Notes: generated from the sequence alone by a model not told the origin. DNA of 64,000 nt from Przewalskia tangutica (GCA_029844215.1 CM056733.1:14939501-15003500); one strand, 5' to 3'. Shown: positions 47,381 to 58,735, counted from the stretch's first letter. Program-made: numbers and translations.

Positions 47381-48581
47381 CTCAGGGTTAACTCTTAACC
47401 CATCTAAATCCTCAGTCTACTTAGTGGGAGTGCATAATGCAGTTCGTGACTTGATCTTGACCAGAGTGGGATTCGTCATTGGCGACTTTCGATGCAGTGC
47501 CAGGATCCCTTTGTCCCCAATCTCAGTCTCGGTGGATCAATTTGCTCCTTTCACTAGTGCAATTTCGAATTACATTGAAAAATGGGGGCACCACTCGCTT
47601 TCTTATGCGGGTAAGCTAGAACTTATCAGGTCGGTCGTCCAAGGGGTTGAGAGCTTTTGGTTCCGGGCACTTTCTATTCCTGCCACAGTCCTCAACAAGG
47701 TACGGTCTGCATGTATTCAGTTCTTATGGGGAGGGAAACCACCAAGAGTCGCTTGAGATGTTATTTGCTTGCCTCAATCCGAAGGGGGCTTGGGCCTTAT
47801 GAACATCAAGGAATGGAACCATGCCCTGCTATCCCGGACTATTTGGCAAACCCACACCGAGACAGATTCACTATGGGTCCAATGGATCAACAACTTTTAA
47901 TTGAGAGGCGATTCTTTTTGGGAATATGAGGTACGTCCTAGGGACTCACCCCTAATCAAAAAGATTTGCGGAATCCGTGACAAACTTGTTTCCATCTACG
48001 GTACCCAAGGAGTAGCAATTGCCGGATTGGAAAAGTGTTGTACCAATGGTAATTTTGATTCAAGCCTCGTCTATGATATCTTGCGCACTAGGCAAGATAA
48101 AAAGCCTTGGATGTCCCAAATTTGGAAAGGGTTCATTCCCCCTAAGTTTTCGTTCACCATGTGGCTTAATTGTAGAAAAAGGCTAGCTACAAAGGACACT
48201 TTTTCCTATCTAAACTTGGAGGATAAGTCTTGCGGGTTCTGCAAGCAAGCTAATGATACAAGGGAGCACCTCTTCTTTACCTGCCCCTACACCCGCTTGA
48301 TTTGGAAGAGCATAAGAGATTGGTTGGCTATTAGGAGAGAAATGACAACTGTTGAAAGTTCTCTCAAGTGGATTAAGAAAGACCACCGCGGGACAAGCAT
48401 CCGAGCCAAAGCTACCTTGCTTGCCTTTTGCATAGTGGTCTATGAGATTTGGAGGACAAGAAACACACTACTCTTTGAAGGCACAAGCTTTCCGGCAGAA
48501 GAGGTCATTACAAGGATTAAAACAACATCTTATAGAGTTCTCTATGACTTTATCCCCTCTTGTAATGGCACCTTTGAGTGA
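46356..48581 (+). pseudogene. L1 ORF2 C-terminal part: reverse transcriptase and zf-RVT, two stops
   Basis: A single frame runs from the truncation point to 48581, with only two in-frame stops, TGA at 47754-47756 and TAA at 47898-47900. RT motifs: KAFDTVSW, GLRQGDLMSP, and FADD at 47295-47306, followed by the GLTLNPSKSSVY thumb-side motif. Past the stops, codons 48231-48284 hold the zf-RVT pattern CGFCKQANDTREHLFFTC (CX2C..HX4C), then an IWRTRNTLLFEG stretch typical of plant LINE C-termini. The endonuclease domain is missing through 5' truncation. The protein would nick DNA and copy LINE RNA. This copy is inactive. Confidence 0.93.
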
Positions 48582-48704
48582 CCACCCCTCCCTCCCTCGC
48601 TTCTTCTTTTCATTACGTTGAGGATTGAGAACCCTCAATGACTGATTGTAGCCACTTTTCTTTCCGTTATTAGTAATAATATTTGCATTTACCTAAAAAA
48701 AAAA
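48582..48704 (+). other. L1 3' untranslated region and poly(A)
   Basis: About 110 bases after the stop, ending in ten A bases at 48695-48704. This marks the 3' end of the LINE insertion. Confidence 0.85.
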
Positions 48705-48705
48705 C

Positions 48706-49008
48706 TATCTCTCTCAATTCCTCATTATTCTCAACAGCTTGTTGTGGTTCAGGTTCCTCACTCTGCTTACTCCCCACAACTGTGTCGCTAGGCAGATTTT
48801 CTTACGGTACGTTGATCACCATATCCATCAGCTGTCCTATTTGTGTCTCCATATTATTGAGGGACACCCTTGTCTCAGCCATAAACTGAGTCTAGCACTT
48901 GGTGAGCCTGAGTATGGCTGCCTGCAACTCATTTTGATCTTCCTGTGGAACCTGTGGGTTAGGCTGTTGTTGATAATTCAACTGTCCCTGATAGTAGTAG
49001 TAGTCCAT
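48706..49008 (-). pseudogene. gag: T7 gag-like N-terminal fragment with two stops
   Basis: The minus-strand ATG at 49008 reads MDYYYYQGQLNYQQQPNPQ. TAG follows at 48894-48892, then TQFMAETRVSLNNMETQIGQ, then a TAA after VINVP, then ENLPSDT. METQIGQL followed by LPSDT is the conserved gag segment of Athila/Tat elements. Both stops are one C to T change from Gln codons. The frame ends in the LINE junction. Confidence 0.75.
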
Positions 49009-49197
49009 TTTTATTTATTTTTTACTAACTTTACCTACAAAATAAGAAAAACAACAAAAAGTGATAAAAAGATGCTCGCATAACAAGTTAGAAACTTGTT
49101 CCTGGAGCAACCAAATTAGAAATAAAATAACATAACCAAATATATACAAACCAAATTAGAAATAAGAATAGATAATTGGATATTGAAAGTACGTCAG

Positions 49198-49215
49198 TCC
49201 CTGGCAACGGCGCCA
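49198..49215 (-). other. T7 primer binding site (tRNA-Arg type)
   Basis: The minus strand reads TGGCGCCGTTGCCAGGGA, the primer site form typical of Tat/Athila/Ogre elements. Confidence 0.85.
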
Positions 49216-50553
49216 AAAACTAGTAGTCGATTTCCAATTGCTCACACAAGTGTACGTATTATTACAAGTAATATAGTCTGGTAAGACCGAATATCGTCCA
49301 CGTAGACTGGTTTCTAATTACCGAACATCTATTCTAGGTTATCTATTTGGCAAACGATGGTTGATTGGGTTTTTATCTAACACTACTAGAGTAATTGCAA
49401 GAATTAAACTAAATTACTTTGGTTTAATCAGTTCTGATGGAAATAGGGCTTCCAATATCCTCGACTATCCACTCTTTTCAATCCTTAATGCAACAAGAAT
49501 GACTTCTTCTTCTATGTTAAGCTAGCAGGTTAACTAGACTGTCTTGTATTCCGGTTAGGATATATAATCACTCAACCCCAGTGCAGAAACCTTCTATATT
49601 TCTATGATAGGTTTTATCACATAGGAGGATTAAGAACAATAACCTATAATGCTACACAAGTATCGGGGTACTTTCGTCTGTGATTTTAACCTATGTCTAT
49701 TCAATTACAACATATCAAAATCTCTCCTCTCGGTTCTTGATTCGAAATCATATAGATTATGATAATTAGTGATCAGTTAACTATCAAACATTCATACCAA
49801 TATTGAATAAATCTTAATCAAGTGAAGAATAAACCAAACTAATGCGTTAATTCATGAATAAGAGTTTCAAACGATTCAATAGGAAAGCCCTAATAAAGTG
49901 TTTAGCTCCTAGACATAGACATGCTAAGAACTAATACAAATCCAAACATGAACTGAATTAAAATAGAGAAAAGAAAGAAAAATACTTAGAACTAATGTCT
50001 CCAATTGTAGCCTCCAAGGTTGTGATATGTCGTCTCTTCTCCTCCCCAAAGTAGAATGTAGAATTATGTACAAGATGTCTCTCCATAAGTTTAGGGTTTA
50101 GGCATTTTATATCTGGGAAAAATTGCATTGTGGACCCTGAAAACCCTCTGAAATTCGGCCCAAAAACCAAAAATCTCGCCTCGGGACCGTGACGCTACAG
50201 GCTGGCGCCACGGCTGAATCTCCTGCGAAAAAATCAGACAGTGCAGGACATTTAGCGTTGCGGCGCCTGTGGCGTCTTAGGGCATTTTTCGGTTTTGTGT
50301 CCTTTTTCCGTCCGGACTTCGTCAGATTTCTTCTATACTTCGCGGAACTTCTTAGGCTTCATTTCTTGGCCCTTTGAGAGTGCAATTACATCTCCATTAT
50401 GCTCATTTCATCTTCTTTTTGCCATTTCTCCATTTAGGACAGTTGTGACTCAAAAGAAAGAAAAACGACCCTAATATGATACTAATTTCTACGAAAATGG
50501 GAAAAATGCTAACTAAAAATGACTCAAAAAGTGTATATAAAATATGTCTAACA
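49216..50553 (-). repeat. T7 5' LTR (~1.34 kb)
   Basis: It ends next to the primer site, and the exact last base is uncertain by about ten. It starts TGTTAGACATATT at 50553. A TATAAAA site lies at 50105-50111 on the minus strand. No gene is seen. Frames in it are chance. Confidence 0.78.
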
Positions 50554-51220
50554 ACGATTATGGAACCTAACTCCATAGCTATGGCGGCGTGGAATCGATT
50601 GCGTGACATCTTCCAAGATAACAGTCATTCTCGCATTGTTATCCTTGAGCAGGAATTTTCTCAAGTTTCTATGGCAAATTTTCCAAACGTTTCTTCTTAT
50701 TGCAAATGTCTCAAGGACTTGGCAGACCAACTTCGCAACGTGGGTTCTCCTGTTTCTAATAGTCGTCTAGTTCTTCATATGGTTGTCGGTCTATCCGAGG
50801 CTTATACAGGGGTTGCTTCGGTTATTCTTCAAAGTAACCCCCTTCAGGCCCACCATGCAATAGGCCCCACTCAGACCAATATACAGAATAAGAAGACAGA
50901 TTACCCTTGCTATACGAAAGAAAAGGATTTGTACTCTTTTTGGGACATTCTTGAAGCAGTGATGCACACGATTGGCTTGACTCAACCAGAACCTAATTGG
51001 TACATGGACACAGGTTCCACTACCCACATGACATCCGACCAAGGTAATCTCTCATCTTATTCCAATTTGAGCAGTAATCGTGGTATAATTGTTGATAATG
51101 GCAGTTCTATTCCAATAAAGAGTTATGGTAATAAAACTTTGTCCCCTCCTCATCCACCACTTGTCCTGAAAAATATCCTTCATGCCCCAAAATTGATTAA
51201 AATTTTGGTGTCTGTCTGTC
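50554..51220 (+). pseudogene. gag-pol: T8: Ty1/copia gag-protease fragment with internal deletion
   Basis: The frame 50476-51252 is chimeric: its first 26 codons are T7 LTR. From 50554 it reads MEPNSIAMAAWNRLRDIFQD, LEQEFSQVSMANFPN, YCKCLKDLADQLRNVG and LVLHMVVGLSEAYTGVASVI, the copia gag (UBN2-like) pattern. It then jumps, without the CCHC knuckle, to WYMDTGSTTHMT with the aspartic protease DTGS motif at 51007-51018, and to VLKNILHAPKLIKILVSV. It ends where the T9 LTR begins at 51221. Both flanks of the copia element are missing. Confidence 0.85.
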
Positions 51221-53517
51221 TGTCGCGCCCGTTTTTGACCTCCGGGGTCTGAACGGTATCCGCAACGTTGCTCTTTGGCGCGGTTCCCTGGATGGAGCAA
51301 TAATGTTGATTTTAAGGAGTCGCCACCTAATTATTCAAGTGAATTAGGACACTTGATTTATTGCAATAAAAATACTGCAATTAATCTCCATTTAATGGTC
51401 TACGAAATTAATGAGATTCTGGATCAGGGTTCTTTATTATCCTAAAGGGAAGGGGTTAGGCATCCTTTAAGATCCGCTAACTTGCGGTTATCCGTTCAAA
51501 CCTAGGTTAATTATTTGTTGCCCCTTTTTATTCTACATATTCTAAGCAGCTTTCATAATTTACAATTATAATGGAATGCAATACAGAATAATAAAGCTAA
51601 AATCGAATAAAAACTTCGGGACATCTTTTAGACCATTTTTAGGTCTTCTGCACAAAATGATCTCTGGGTACCTGCATAAACACTTAGTAATAGAATAAAT
51701 AACTTTAAAGCAATGACAAGAATTAATAAGCAAAGCAAAAAATAACTTCGTCTTTTGTACAGGGGAGGCCTTGAAAATCAGACTTAGATTCCTTCATCGG
51801 CCAATATTGTTAAAAAACAATAAAATAAATAAAACCTTCGGATCGGCGCCAAAACAGTAATAGTTTTAAACACGGAGGGCTCAGATATATATAAAAAATA
51901 AAGTGAGACATCCTAAACAAGTGCGGCTGCGAGAATTCGCCCTGCCAGTGCATGTTGGTTATCCTTGTGTAAGTAGAAGAAATCATCAACGCCCAGAAAG
52001 CTTCATTTATTTTATTTTCCGTCTTTGCTACTGTGGAGGCCTCAAAAATCGACGGATAACTTTTTCATTGGCCAAATCAAATGCAGTATCATGTTCAACC
52101 AGTATACAAGTCAGTGCAGTATCTATTCTCCTGAAAATAACGATATATTCCAACCAGATTTAATAAAAATAAGAGGGGAAAAATCGTCCAAAAAATCAGT
52201 CCAAACCCCCATGAACAGTAAACATCAAAACAGTGAGCGAAAATAGCAACATCACAGCAGTAGTGGTTCGCCGAAAACCATATTCCCACCGGAAAACAGT
52301 AGGGACAGCATCAACAAGCTCACCGGAATTTAGCTCCGGCGAGATACGAACCAAAGTTAGAAAATCGATCATGGCCGTGGCGAAATCAGTCCAAAATCAG
52401 TAGCAAATATGGCCTAAAAACCAGTCCAAATCAGAAGCAAAAAACGTCCAAAATCAAAAAATAAAGCCAAACCAAAACAAAAATATCAAAGAAATCAGTC
52501 CATTCACAGTGCGTAACAGATCCGAAACGAAGCATAAAATGGGTCGCCGGAGTTTTTAAAGGTGTCGGTGATGGGGGTGGTTCGTCGTCGGTGGTTAAGT
52601 GGGGGGTCCGACGAGAAGGTTCTTGCCGGTCATCACCTCCGGTGAGACAGAGCGTGGGGTGATGGTGTTCGACGGGAACGAGGGAGGGTAGAGGTGCGGC
52701 TGCAGGTGTTTAAATGGGTTTCGCCGGAGCTTGGAGCTCCGGTGATGGCAGGGGACAGAGGGTTGAGGGTGTTGGGGCCGCCGACGATGATGGTGAGTGG
52801 AGAAGATGATGAGAGTGTGGCTGGTGAGGGGAAGTGAGTTCAGTGATGAGATGGGGAAGAAGGCAAAAATGAAAGAGGTGTCCTTTTGTGCGGCTGCTGA
52901 TGTTGTTTGTGCGGCTGACGGTTTTTTTAATGGGGGGGTGGAGGTAAGGTTTTTATTTATAGGGGTATTTAGGTTTAGGGTTTTGGGTATTGGGTATTGG
53001 GAATTGGGCATTGGAGGGAAAAGATGAAAGGTGTACTGGGCTTCATTTTTGGGTCTCAGTTTGGGCTTTGGTTTTCATGATTGGGTGATCCAGGTTGTGC
53101 CTCAATTTGGGTGATTTGACAAAAATGCAAAACGGGTTTATTTTTTAAAAGAAAAAAATATTTAAAAAGATGCAAAATTATTAAAATGCAAATGCCGATG
53201 CAATAATAATAAATACAATATTTAACAAATATTTAATACCTAATTAAAAGTAAAGACGGGATGTCAATTAATTATTTAAAGAGATGCAAAATTAGTAAAA
53301 TAAAATGATCGCGCAACAATAATAACATAATATTTGAAAATGTTTAATACCTAATTAATGTAAAAACATGATGTCAATTTATAAAAAATAAAACAACATA
53401 GAATGTTAGGTAAAAAATATACACAAATGTCAAAAAATGGTGATTAAAGTGTGGTGTCCTAAAATGCTTAAAATTGCAAGAAATGACTAAAAGATAGGTC
53501 AAAATTGGGTGTCAACA
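51221..53517 (-). repeat. T9 3' LTR (2297 bp)
   Basis: The minus strand starts TGTTGACACCCAATTTTG at 53517 and ends GGGCGCGACA at 51221. It includes a TATA box, a G/C-skewed stretch downstream of it (52560-52930) and a block with AAGGAGTCGCCACCTAA on the plus strand. The 138-codon minus-strand frame 52595-53011 spans the TATA box and is Ser/Pro/His rich by base composition, so it was not called. Confidence 0.8.
52954..52961 (-). promoter_or_regulatory. Putative TATA box of T9 LTR
   Basis: The minus strand reads CCCCTATAAATAAAAACC, a good plant TATA context about 560 bases into the LTR. Confidence 0.6.
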
Positions 53518-53531
53518 GTTTGTCCCTCTTT
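53518..53531 (-). other. T9 polypurine tract
   Basis: The minus strand reads AAAGAGGGACAAAC immediately before the LTR start. Confidence 0.78.
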
Positions 53532-53639
53532 GACCGAAGACGATGAAAGAGTTTTCGGACAAAGACGTTGACTTGTAGCCAATTTTGTTCCCATCGTTTG
53601 AATTAAAACAAAGATCAAGAAAAAGAATGGGCAAAAGCT

Positions 53640-53775
53640 GATGCAAATTCAAAATTTTGTCCCAGTGTCGAATTATGATGACACTGGGTCGCTGTGATGC
53701 CAAAATAAAAGACAAAGTTGATGCATATTTAAAATTTGTCCCAGTGTCGAATTATGAGGACACTGGGTTGTTGCG
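53640..53775 (-). repeat. Two copies of a ~78-bp unit beside the 85-bp array, T9
   Basis: Each copy contains TTTGTCCCAGTGTCGAATTA and GACACTGGG, so the CCCAGTGTC/GACACTGGG parts form an inverted repeat. They are about 78 bases apart. Confidence 0.75.
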
Positions 53776-53811
53776 ACGTGGTGCTGTAACAGACAGAGTG
53801 TTTGTAGATGC

Positions 53812-55100
53812 TGATGGCGTCATTGCATGGACGCGATGCAGATGCTCGTCGTTGAATAGATAAAATATAGATGAAGTCGTTGCATGGGCTTACATGAAAT
53901 GGCGTCGTTGCATAGACGCGATGCAGATTCTCGTCATTGCATAGACGAAACACAGATGAAGTCGTTGCATAGGCTTACATAAAATGGCGTCGTTGCATTG
54001 ACGCGATGCAGATGCTCGTCGTTGCATACACGAAACATAGATGAAGCTGTTGCATAGACTTACATGATATGGCGTCGTTTCATAGACGCGATGCAGATGC
54101 TCGTCGTTGCATAGACGAAACATGGATGAAGCCATTGCATAGGCTTACATAAGATGACGTCGTTGCATATACGCGATGCAGATGCTCGTCGTTGCATAGA
54201 TGAAATATAGATGAAGTCGTTGCATAGGCTTACATGAAATGGCATCGTTGCATAGATGCGATACAGATGCTCGTCGTTGCATAGACGAAACACAGATGAA
54301 GCCATTGCATGGGCTTACATGAAATGGCGTCGTTGCATAGACGTGATGCAGATGCTCGTCGTTGCATGGACGAAACATAGATGAAGCCGTTGCATGGGCT
54401 TACATGAAATGGCGTCGTTGCATAGACGCGATGCAGATGCTCGTCGTTGCATGGACGAAACATAGATGAAGTCGTTGCATAGGCTTACAATGAAATGACG
54501 TTGTTGCATACACGCGATGCAGATGTCCGTCGTTGTATAGACGAAACATAGATGAAGTCGTTGCATAGACTTACAATAAAATGACGTCGTTGCATAGACG
54601 CGATGCAGATGTCCGTCGTTGTATAGACGAAACATGATGAAGCCGTTGCATGGGCTTACATGAAATAACGTCGTTGCATAGACGCGATGCAGATGCTCGT
54701 CGTTGCATCGATGAAACATAGATGAAGCCGTTGCATGGGCTTACATGAAATGGCGTCGTTGCATAGACGCGATGCAGATGCTCGTCGTTGCATGGATGAA
54801 ACATAAATGAAGTCGTTGCATAGGCTTACAATGAAATGGCGTCGTTACATAGACGCGATACAGATGTCCGTCGTTGTATAGACGAAACATAGATGAAGTC
54901 GTTGCATAGACTTAAAATGAAATGACGTCGTTGCATAGACGCGATGTAGATGTCCATCGTTGTATAGACGAAACATGATGAAGCCGTTGCATGGGCTTAC
55001 ATGAAATGACGTCGTTGCATAGACGCGATGCAGATGCTCGTTGTTGCATAGACGAAACGTAGATGAAGTTATTGCATAGGCTTATATGAAAGGGTGTCGT
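53812..55100 (-). repeat. 85-bp tandem repeat array (~15 copies), T9 3' untranslated region
   Basis: The unit is about 85 bases and contains three shorter units of 26 to 30 bases, each with CGTTGCATAGAC or CGTTGCATGGGC. Ends of units are marked by CTTACATGAAATGG on the plus strand. Many overlapping minus-strand frames of 77 to 134 codons arise from it because the period of 85 shifts frame each time. They are not genes. Confidence 0.93.
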
Positions 55101-55439
55101 TGCATGGACGTACCTGCTTTGTGACTCTCCTGGGTTGAGATAACATCATTGCATAGACGTTGGGCGGTTGTAACCCGCATGGGCTTATTGTTGTCCTCCC
55201 GCCTTTGCTGATATGAGGATCCTGCTTCAAAGAAAACTTGTGAGTTTTAGGAAAGGAGTGATTGATTCGCGTCAACTTTGTAGCTTTGACTCTTGACGTT
55301 TGCATGCTCAGACTTAAGCAAAAGGTTAATGCATAACTGTTAAGACAAAAATGATAACGCATGAATTTATAAGCAATGTAATTGTATGAGTAGAATGTTA
55401 TCCTGTAAAACGTGATGGCGGTTGTATTGATGTGATGCT

Positions 55440-55675
55440 GCAAATGCTGAGATTTCGTCTTTGCACGAACGTCTTGAATGTTGTGAATTCTTGCTGAATG
55501 CTGCGAGTGTTGATGCAGTCTTTGTGCGGACTTGCTGGATGTTGTGAATGTTTGCTTGAATGCTGCGATTGCTGATGTAGTCTCTGCACGGACTTGCTGG
55601 ATGCTGTGAATGTTTGTTGAATGCTGCGATTGCTGATGTAGTCTCTGCACGGACTTCACTCTGGCAGAAATTGCT
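55440..55675 (-). repeat. ~70-bp tandem repeat, three copies, T9
   Basis: Units share GCGGACTTGCTGGATG or ACGGACTTGCTGGATG, then CTGTGAATGTTTG and GAATGCTGCGATTGCTGATG. This array is unrelated to the 85-base one. Confidence 0.85.
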
Positions 55676-55746
55676 CATATCTCTTTTCGGAATAATCAAA
55701 CGCATTATGTCGCACGCGAGCCAATGAGAAGATTTCTAATGGTGTG

Positions 55747-56335
55747 ATCGAAGCCGATTTAGATCGCCTACGTATCCCGCTGAGGGAATCAGGTCAAGAC
55801 GTAGTTCGCGATGCAAAAAAATGATTGTACAATTTCAAAAAAATGAGACCGAAGCCAATGTGGCCGCCTACGTATCCCGCTGAGGAAATCAGGTCAAGAC
55901 GTAGTTCGTGATGCAAAAAAGTGCTTGTACAATTTTCAAAAAAAAAATGAGACTGAAGCCAATGTGGCCGCCTACATATCCCGCTGAGGGAATCAGGTCA
56001 AGACGTAGTTCGTGATGCAAAAAATGATTGTACAATTTTCAAAAAATGAGACCGAAGCCAATGTGGCCGCCTACGTATCCCGCTGAGGGAATCAGGTCAA
56101 GACGTAGTTCGTGATGCAAAAAATGATTGTACAATTTTCAAAAAAATGAGACCGAAGCCAATGTGGCCGCCTACGTATCCCGCTGAGGGAATCAGGTCAA
56201 GACGTAGTTCGTGATGCAAAGAATAAGGATTTTTATGGGTTTTCAAACAATGTGGACCGAAGCCAATGTGGCCGCCTACGTATCCCGTTGAGGGAATCAG
56301 GTCAAGACGTAGTTCATGATGCAAAAAATGATAAT
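55747..56335 (-). repeat. ~101-bp tandem repeat, six copies, T9
   Basis: Starts are near 55747, 55848, 55951, 56049, 56150 and 56254. The core is GCCGCCTACGTATCCCGCTG then AATCAGGTCAAGACGTAGTT, with a variable A-rich tail. It carries a TACGTA palindrome. I recall similar CCTACGTATCC motifs as common in plant Tat elements, but this was not checked here. Confidence 0.92.
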
Positions 56336-56339
56336 TTTT

Positions 56340-56815
56340 ATATATGCATTTTTTTTTGAAAAGTGGAAGACAGCATCACGTTCTGACTTCAGTTGATACC
56401 AACAATTAGTATTGTGCTTAGGAATTCCGTTATTCACTTCCAGTCTAACCAAGACTGACTTCTGATAATTCCTATAGTTTCAAATGGTACCTCAGACACC
56501 TAAGTATCGACACACTTGCTTGCAGCCAAGGTTTCGAATTACACGTAATCTCACGTTTCAAATGCCCTCACTGAAAGAAAGCCCATTTCTCACATATATT
56601 CCAGTTTTTTGAATTTTGAGACATTTAGAAAAGTACGCTCACACTCAAAAAGATGTTCAATGCATGCAATTGTGATACCATAGGCTTGGCCATCATGTAA
56701 GTATCCACTAATGTGAGAACCCTTAGTATAAGATCATGTAGGGCTTGTCACGGGCTTGTAATGTAGGTTTGGGAGAACGGATGAGTATCATTTGGGTAAA
56801 AGTGACTAATCATTC
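56340..56815 (-). other. T9 internal region, no gene seen
   Basis: About 475 bases without a recognisable coding frame or repeat, ending at the T10 LTR. CATTC (56811-56815) may be T10's target duplication, but the partner is outside the window. Confidence 0.5.
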
Positions 56816-57054
56816 TGTTATACCCCGTATTTCCGGAGTATGTACGTGAGGGCGTACGTACGAAAGTTTAGCCTTAAAGTTAGGCCAAGTTCGAAAATTG
56901 TGCACAACTCGCTAAAAGAATCGTTTTCCGACGAAACGTTTCCACAGCTTCCGTAGGGAAAATTCCGGCTATGCCATTTCTAATTTTTGCGGATTTTTCC
57001 GAGAGACGAAACATTTTGGACCAACGGGAGGGCGACACTTGGCACCCTCCAATT
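56816..57054 (+). mobile_element. T10: first 239 bases of a T5-like LTR, interrupted by T11
   Basis: It starts TGTTATACCCCG and aligns with T5 24043-24280, including the GACACTTGGCACCCTCC version of the G-box site. T11 inserts after CAATT (57050-57054). The rest presumably lies beyond the window. Confidence 0.85.
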
Positions 57055-57999
57055 TGTCACGACCCGACCCCGGGACCGCGACTGGTGCCCTACCTGGGCA
57101 CCCTTACAGGTAAACATCAGAGAAAATCAGCGGAACATACATGAAACTTAAAAATAAAACATCGGAAGTAAAACAACAGGTTAGCCGATAGGGCTACCTT
57201 CCTGAACATATATAAAAACAACCGAAGCAGTTGCCTCCTTTATTTTACAAACTGACCCACAATATGTGACTACAGACCTCTAAGAGTTTTAACATAACCT
57301 CTGTGGCGGGACAGGGCCCCGCCATACCCCTGAATATACATGAATCTACTACCTCAGGGAAAACCGTACCAAGAGCTAAGCCTCCGGAGCAAATGGAGCT
57401 TTCCCTCAAAAACTGAACCGAGATCCTAAGAGCAAGGATCACCACACAGTACCTAAAACTGCGGGCATGAGCGGCCCGGCGAGTCGATTACAACAGTGCG
57501 AATATGGAGCGAAATAACGTCTGATAAACAGATCATAATCGTACAAAAGAATGACAAGGACAAGTATAAAAATACATACGGATCTGCCGTGTCATTACCA
57601 CTTATGAACTTAATCGCGCTTATTATCTTTTCCCATTTTCAATAAAAGTTATAGCCACATTCTTACACACATGATTAGGAAAAATCATTAAGTTCATTAC
57701 TATATAACTTACTTATCTTTCATAAGTATAATCCGGCCCTTTAAGAAGGGCACATTTTTCTACCCGGCACAATCTGGGACGCGATCAAGTCACACTAATA
57801 TCAAGCGTGTCCGTGGAATCCCCCATCACTGTCGACAGCTACAAGTGTAAAATATAATCATGTGTCGCGCCCGTGGCATCCCACGATCGGCGTACATGCA
57901 CAACACATATATATATCTCCGCGTGGAATCCCACATCATCGACGATCCGAGGATATAATAATACGTCAATAGGCATACATGAACACCAAGTCCCACCGG

Positions 58000-58300
58000 T
58001 GGTATAGCGTCTTGAGGTCTACCCTCACTTATACTCTTACCTGAGAAGTTGGTAAGCGGTGGTATAGCATCTTGGGGGTCTACCTCACTTATACTCTTAC
58101 CACGGAGAAGGTGGTATAACGTCTTGGGGCTTGCCCCTCATTTATACTCTTACCCTATCTCAACCGACCATTATACAAAACAAGCAGGGGGTATAATGTC
58201 TTGGGGGTTTACCCCTCACTTATACTCTTACCCTGGAGAAGGTGGTATAGCATCTTGGGGGTCTACCCCTCACTTATACTCTTACCCTATCTCGTGGCCG
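58000..58300 (-). repeat. Tandem array related to T6 65-bp units, T11 3' LTR
   Basis: Four or five units with plus-strand GGTGGTATAGCATCTTGGGG and CTCACTTATACTCTTACC, the reverse complement of the T6 array theme. The matching array is at 63230-63540. Confidence 0.85.
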
Positions 58301-58504
58301 TCAAACAAGCGGAAGCACTACCATGTCTTCTATAAGAATCGGGAATTTAACCCAAGTACTACAAATAGCGGAAGCATGCAGTGGAATCCCACATCACCGA
58401 TGCGTCCAAGTACTACAAAGACAAATGCCCTCCAACCGAGAGTCGCGGCATCGTAATAAAACATAATACTTACACTCAAAGGCTATCACCAGCACACATA
58501 GGCT

Positions 58505-58735
58505 AATTCTCAATTAATCAAGTCAAAGTACTTATCAGGGCACAAATAAAATAATTCTCATTTAACAAGCCAAAGTACTAATCAAGGCATCACATAGAAT
58601 TATTCTCATTTAACAAGCCAAAGTACTTATCGGGGCACAAATAGAATAATTCTCATTTAACAAGCCAAAGTACTAATCAAGGCATCACATAGAATTATTC
58701 TCAATTAAACAGGCCAAAGTACTACGTACGTACAT
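58505..58735 (-). repeat. Tandem array related to T6 48-bp units, T11 3' LTR
   Basis: About five units with plus-strand AACAAGCCAAAGTACTTATC and GCACAAATA-AATAATTCTC, alternating with an AATCAAGGCATCACATAG variant. The matching array is at 63760-63985. Confidence 0.85.

Larger units (their letters stand above)
35633..48704 (+). mobile_element. L1: 5'-truncated plant LINE with internal tandem duplication, split by T6
   Basis: LINE sequence starts at about 35633, is interrupted by T6 after 58 bases, resumes at 45223, is duplicated in part (46179-47380), then continues to a 10-base poly(A) at 48695-48704. The endonuclease domain and ORF1 are absent, as expected for 5' truncation in target-primed insertion. 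The target duplication cannot be found, because the sequences on the two sides come from different elements (T2 LTR and T7). Confidence 0.85.
48705..50553 (-). mobile_element. T7: Tat/Athila-type Ty3/gypsy remnant, minus strand (5' LTR to gag)
   Basis: On the minus strand, an LTR starting TGTTAGACATATT at 50553, a primer site TGGCGCCGTTGCCAGGGA (49198-49215), a leader of about 190 bases and the first 100 codons of a gag-like frame. It stops at the LINE poly(A) at 48704. The tRNA-Arg-like primer site and the ETQIGQL motif are typical of the Tat/Athila branch. Everything downstream in the element is missing. Confidence 0.82.
51221..56815 (-). mobile_element. T9: Tat/Ogre-like element 3' part, minus strand
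   Basis: On the minus strand, an internal 3' region rich in tandem repeats (56815 down to 53518), a polypurine tract (53518-53531) and a 3' LTR (53517 down to 51221). No gag or pol is in view, since the coding part would lie to the right and is cut off by T10 at 56816. The LTR start TGTTGACACCC and the AAAGAGGGACAAAC tract match the Tat/Ogre style. Confidence 0.78.

Noticed and set aside
48683..49083. Plus-strand frames downstream of the LINE poly(A)
   Set aside because: They are antisense to the T7 gag fragment, which has a family motif on the minus strand.
50476..50553. First 26 codons of the copia frame as a native start
   Set aside because: This part is T7 LTR sequence. The copia similarity begins at about 50554.
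52595..53011. 138-codon Ser/Pro/His-rich minus-strand frame
   Set aside because: It lies inside the T9 LTR and spans its TATA box, with low-complexity composition and no homology recognised.
53890..54804. Many overlapping minus-strand frames with similar peptides rich in Cys, Met and Arg
   Set aside because: They are one 85-base tandem repeat read in shifting frames. The peptides change frame with each unit and have no family motif.
55747..56335. Direct repeats considered as a CRISPR-like array
   Set aside because: Units are adjacent and similar along their whole length, with no unique spacers, and the genome is a plant.
58049..58456. Open frames over LTR arrays in T11 (also 63314-63721)
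   Set aside because: They follow the tandem array period in the LTR and lack any independent coding sign.
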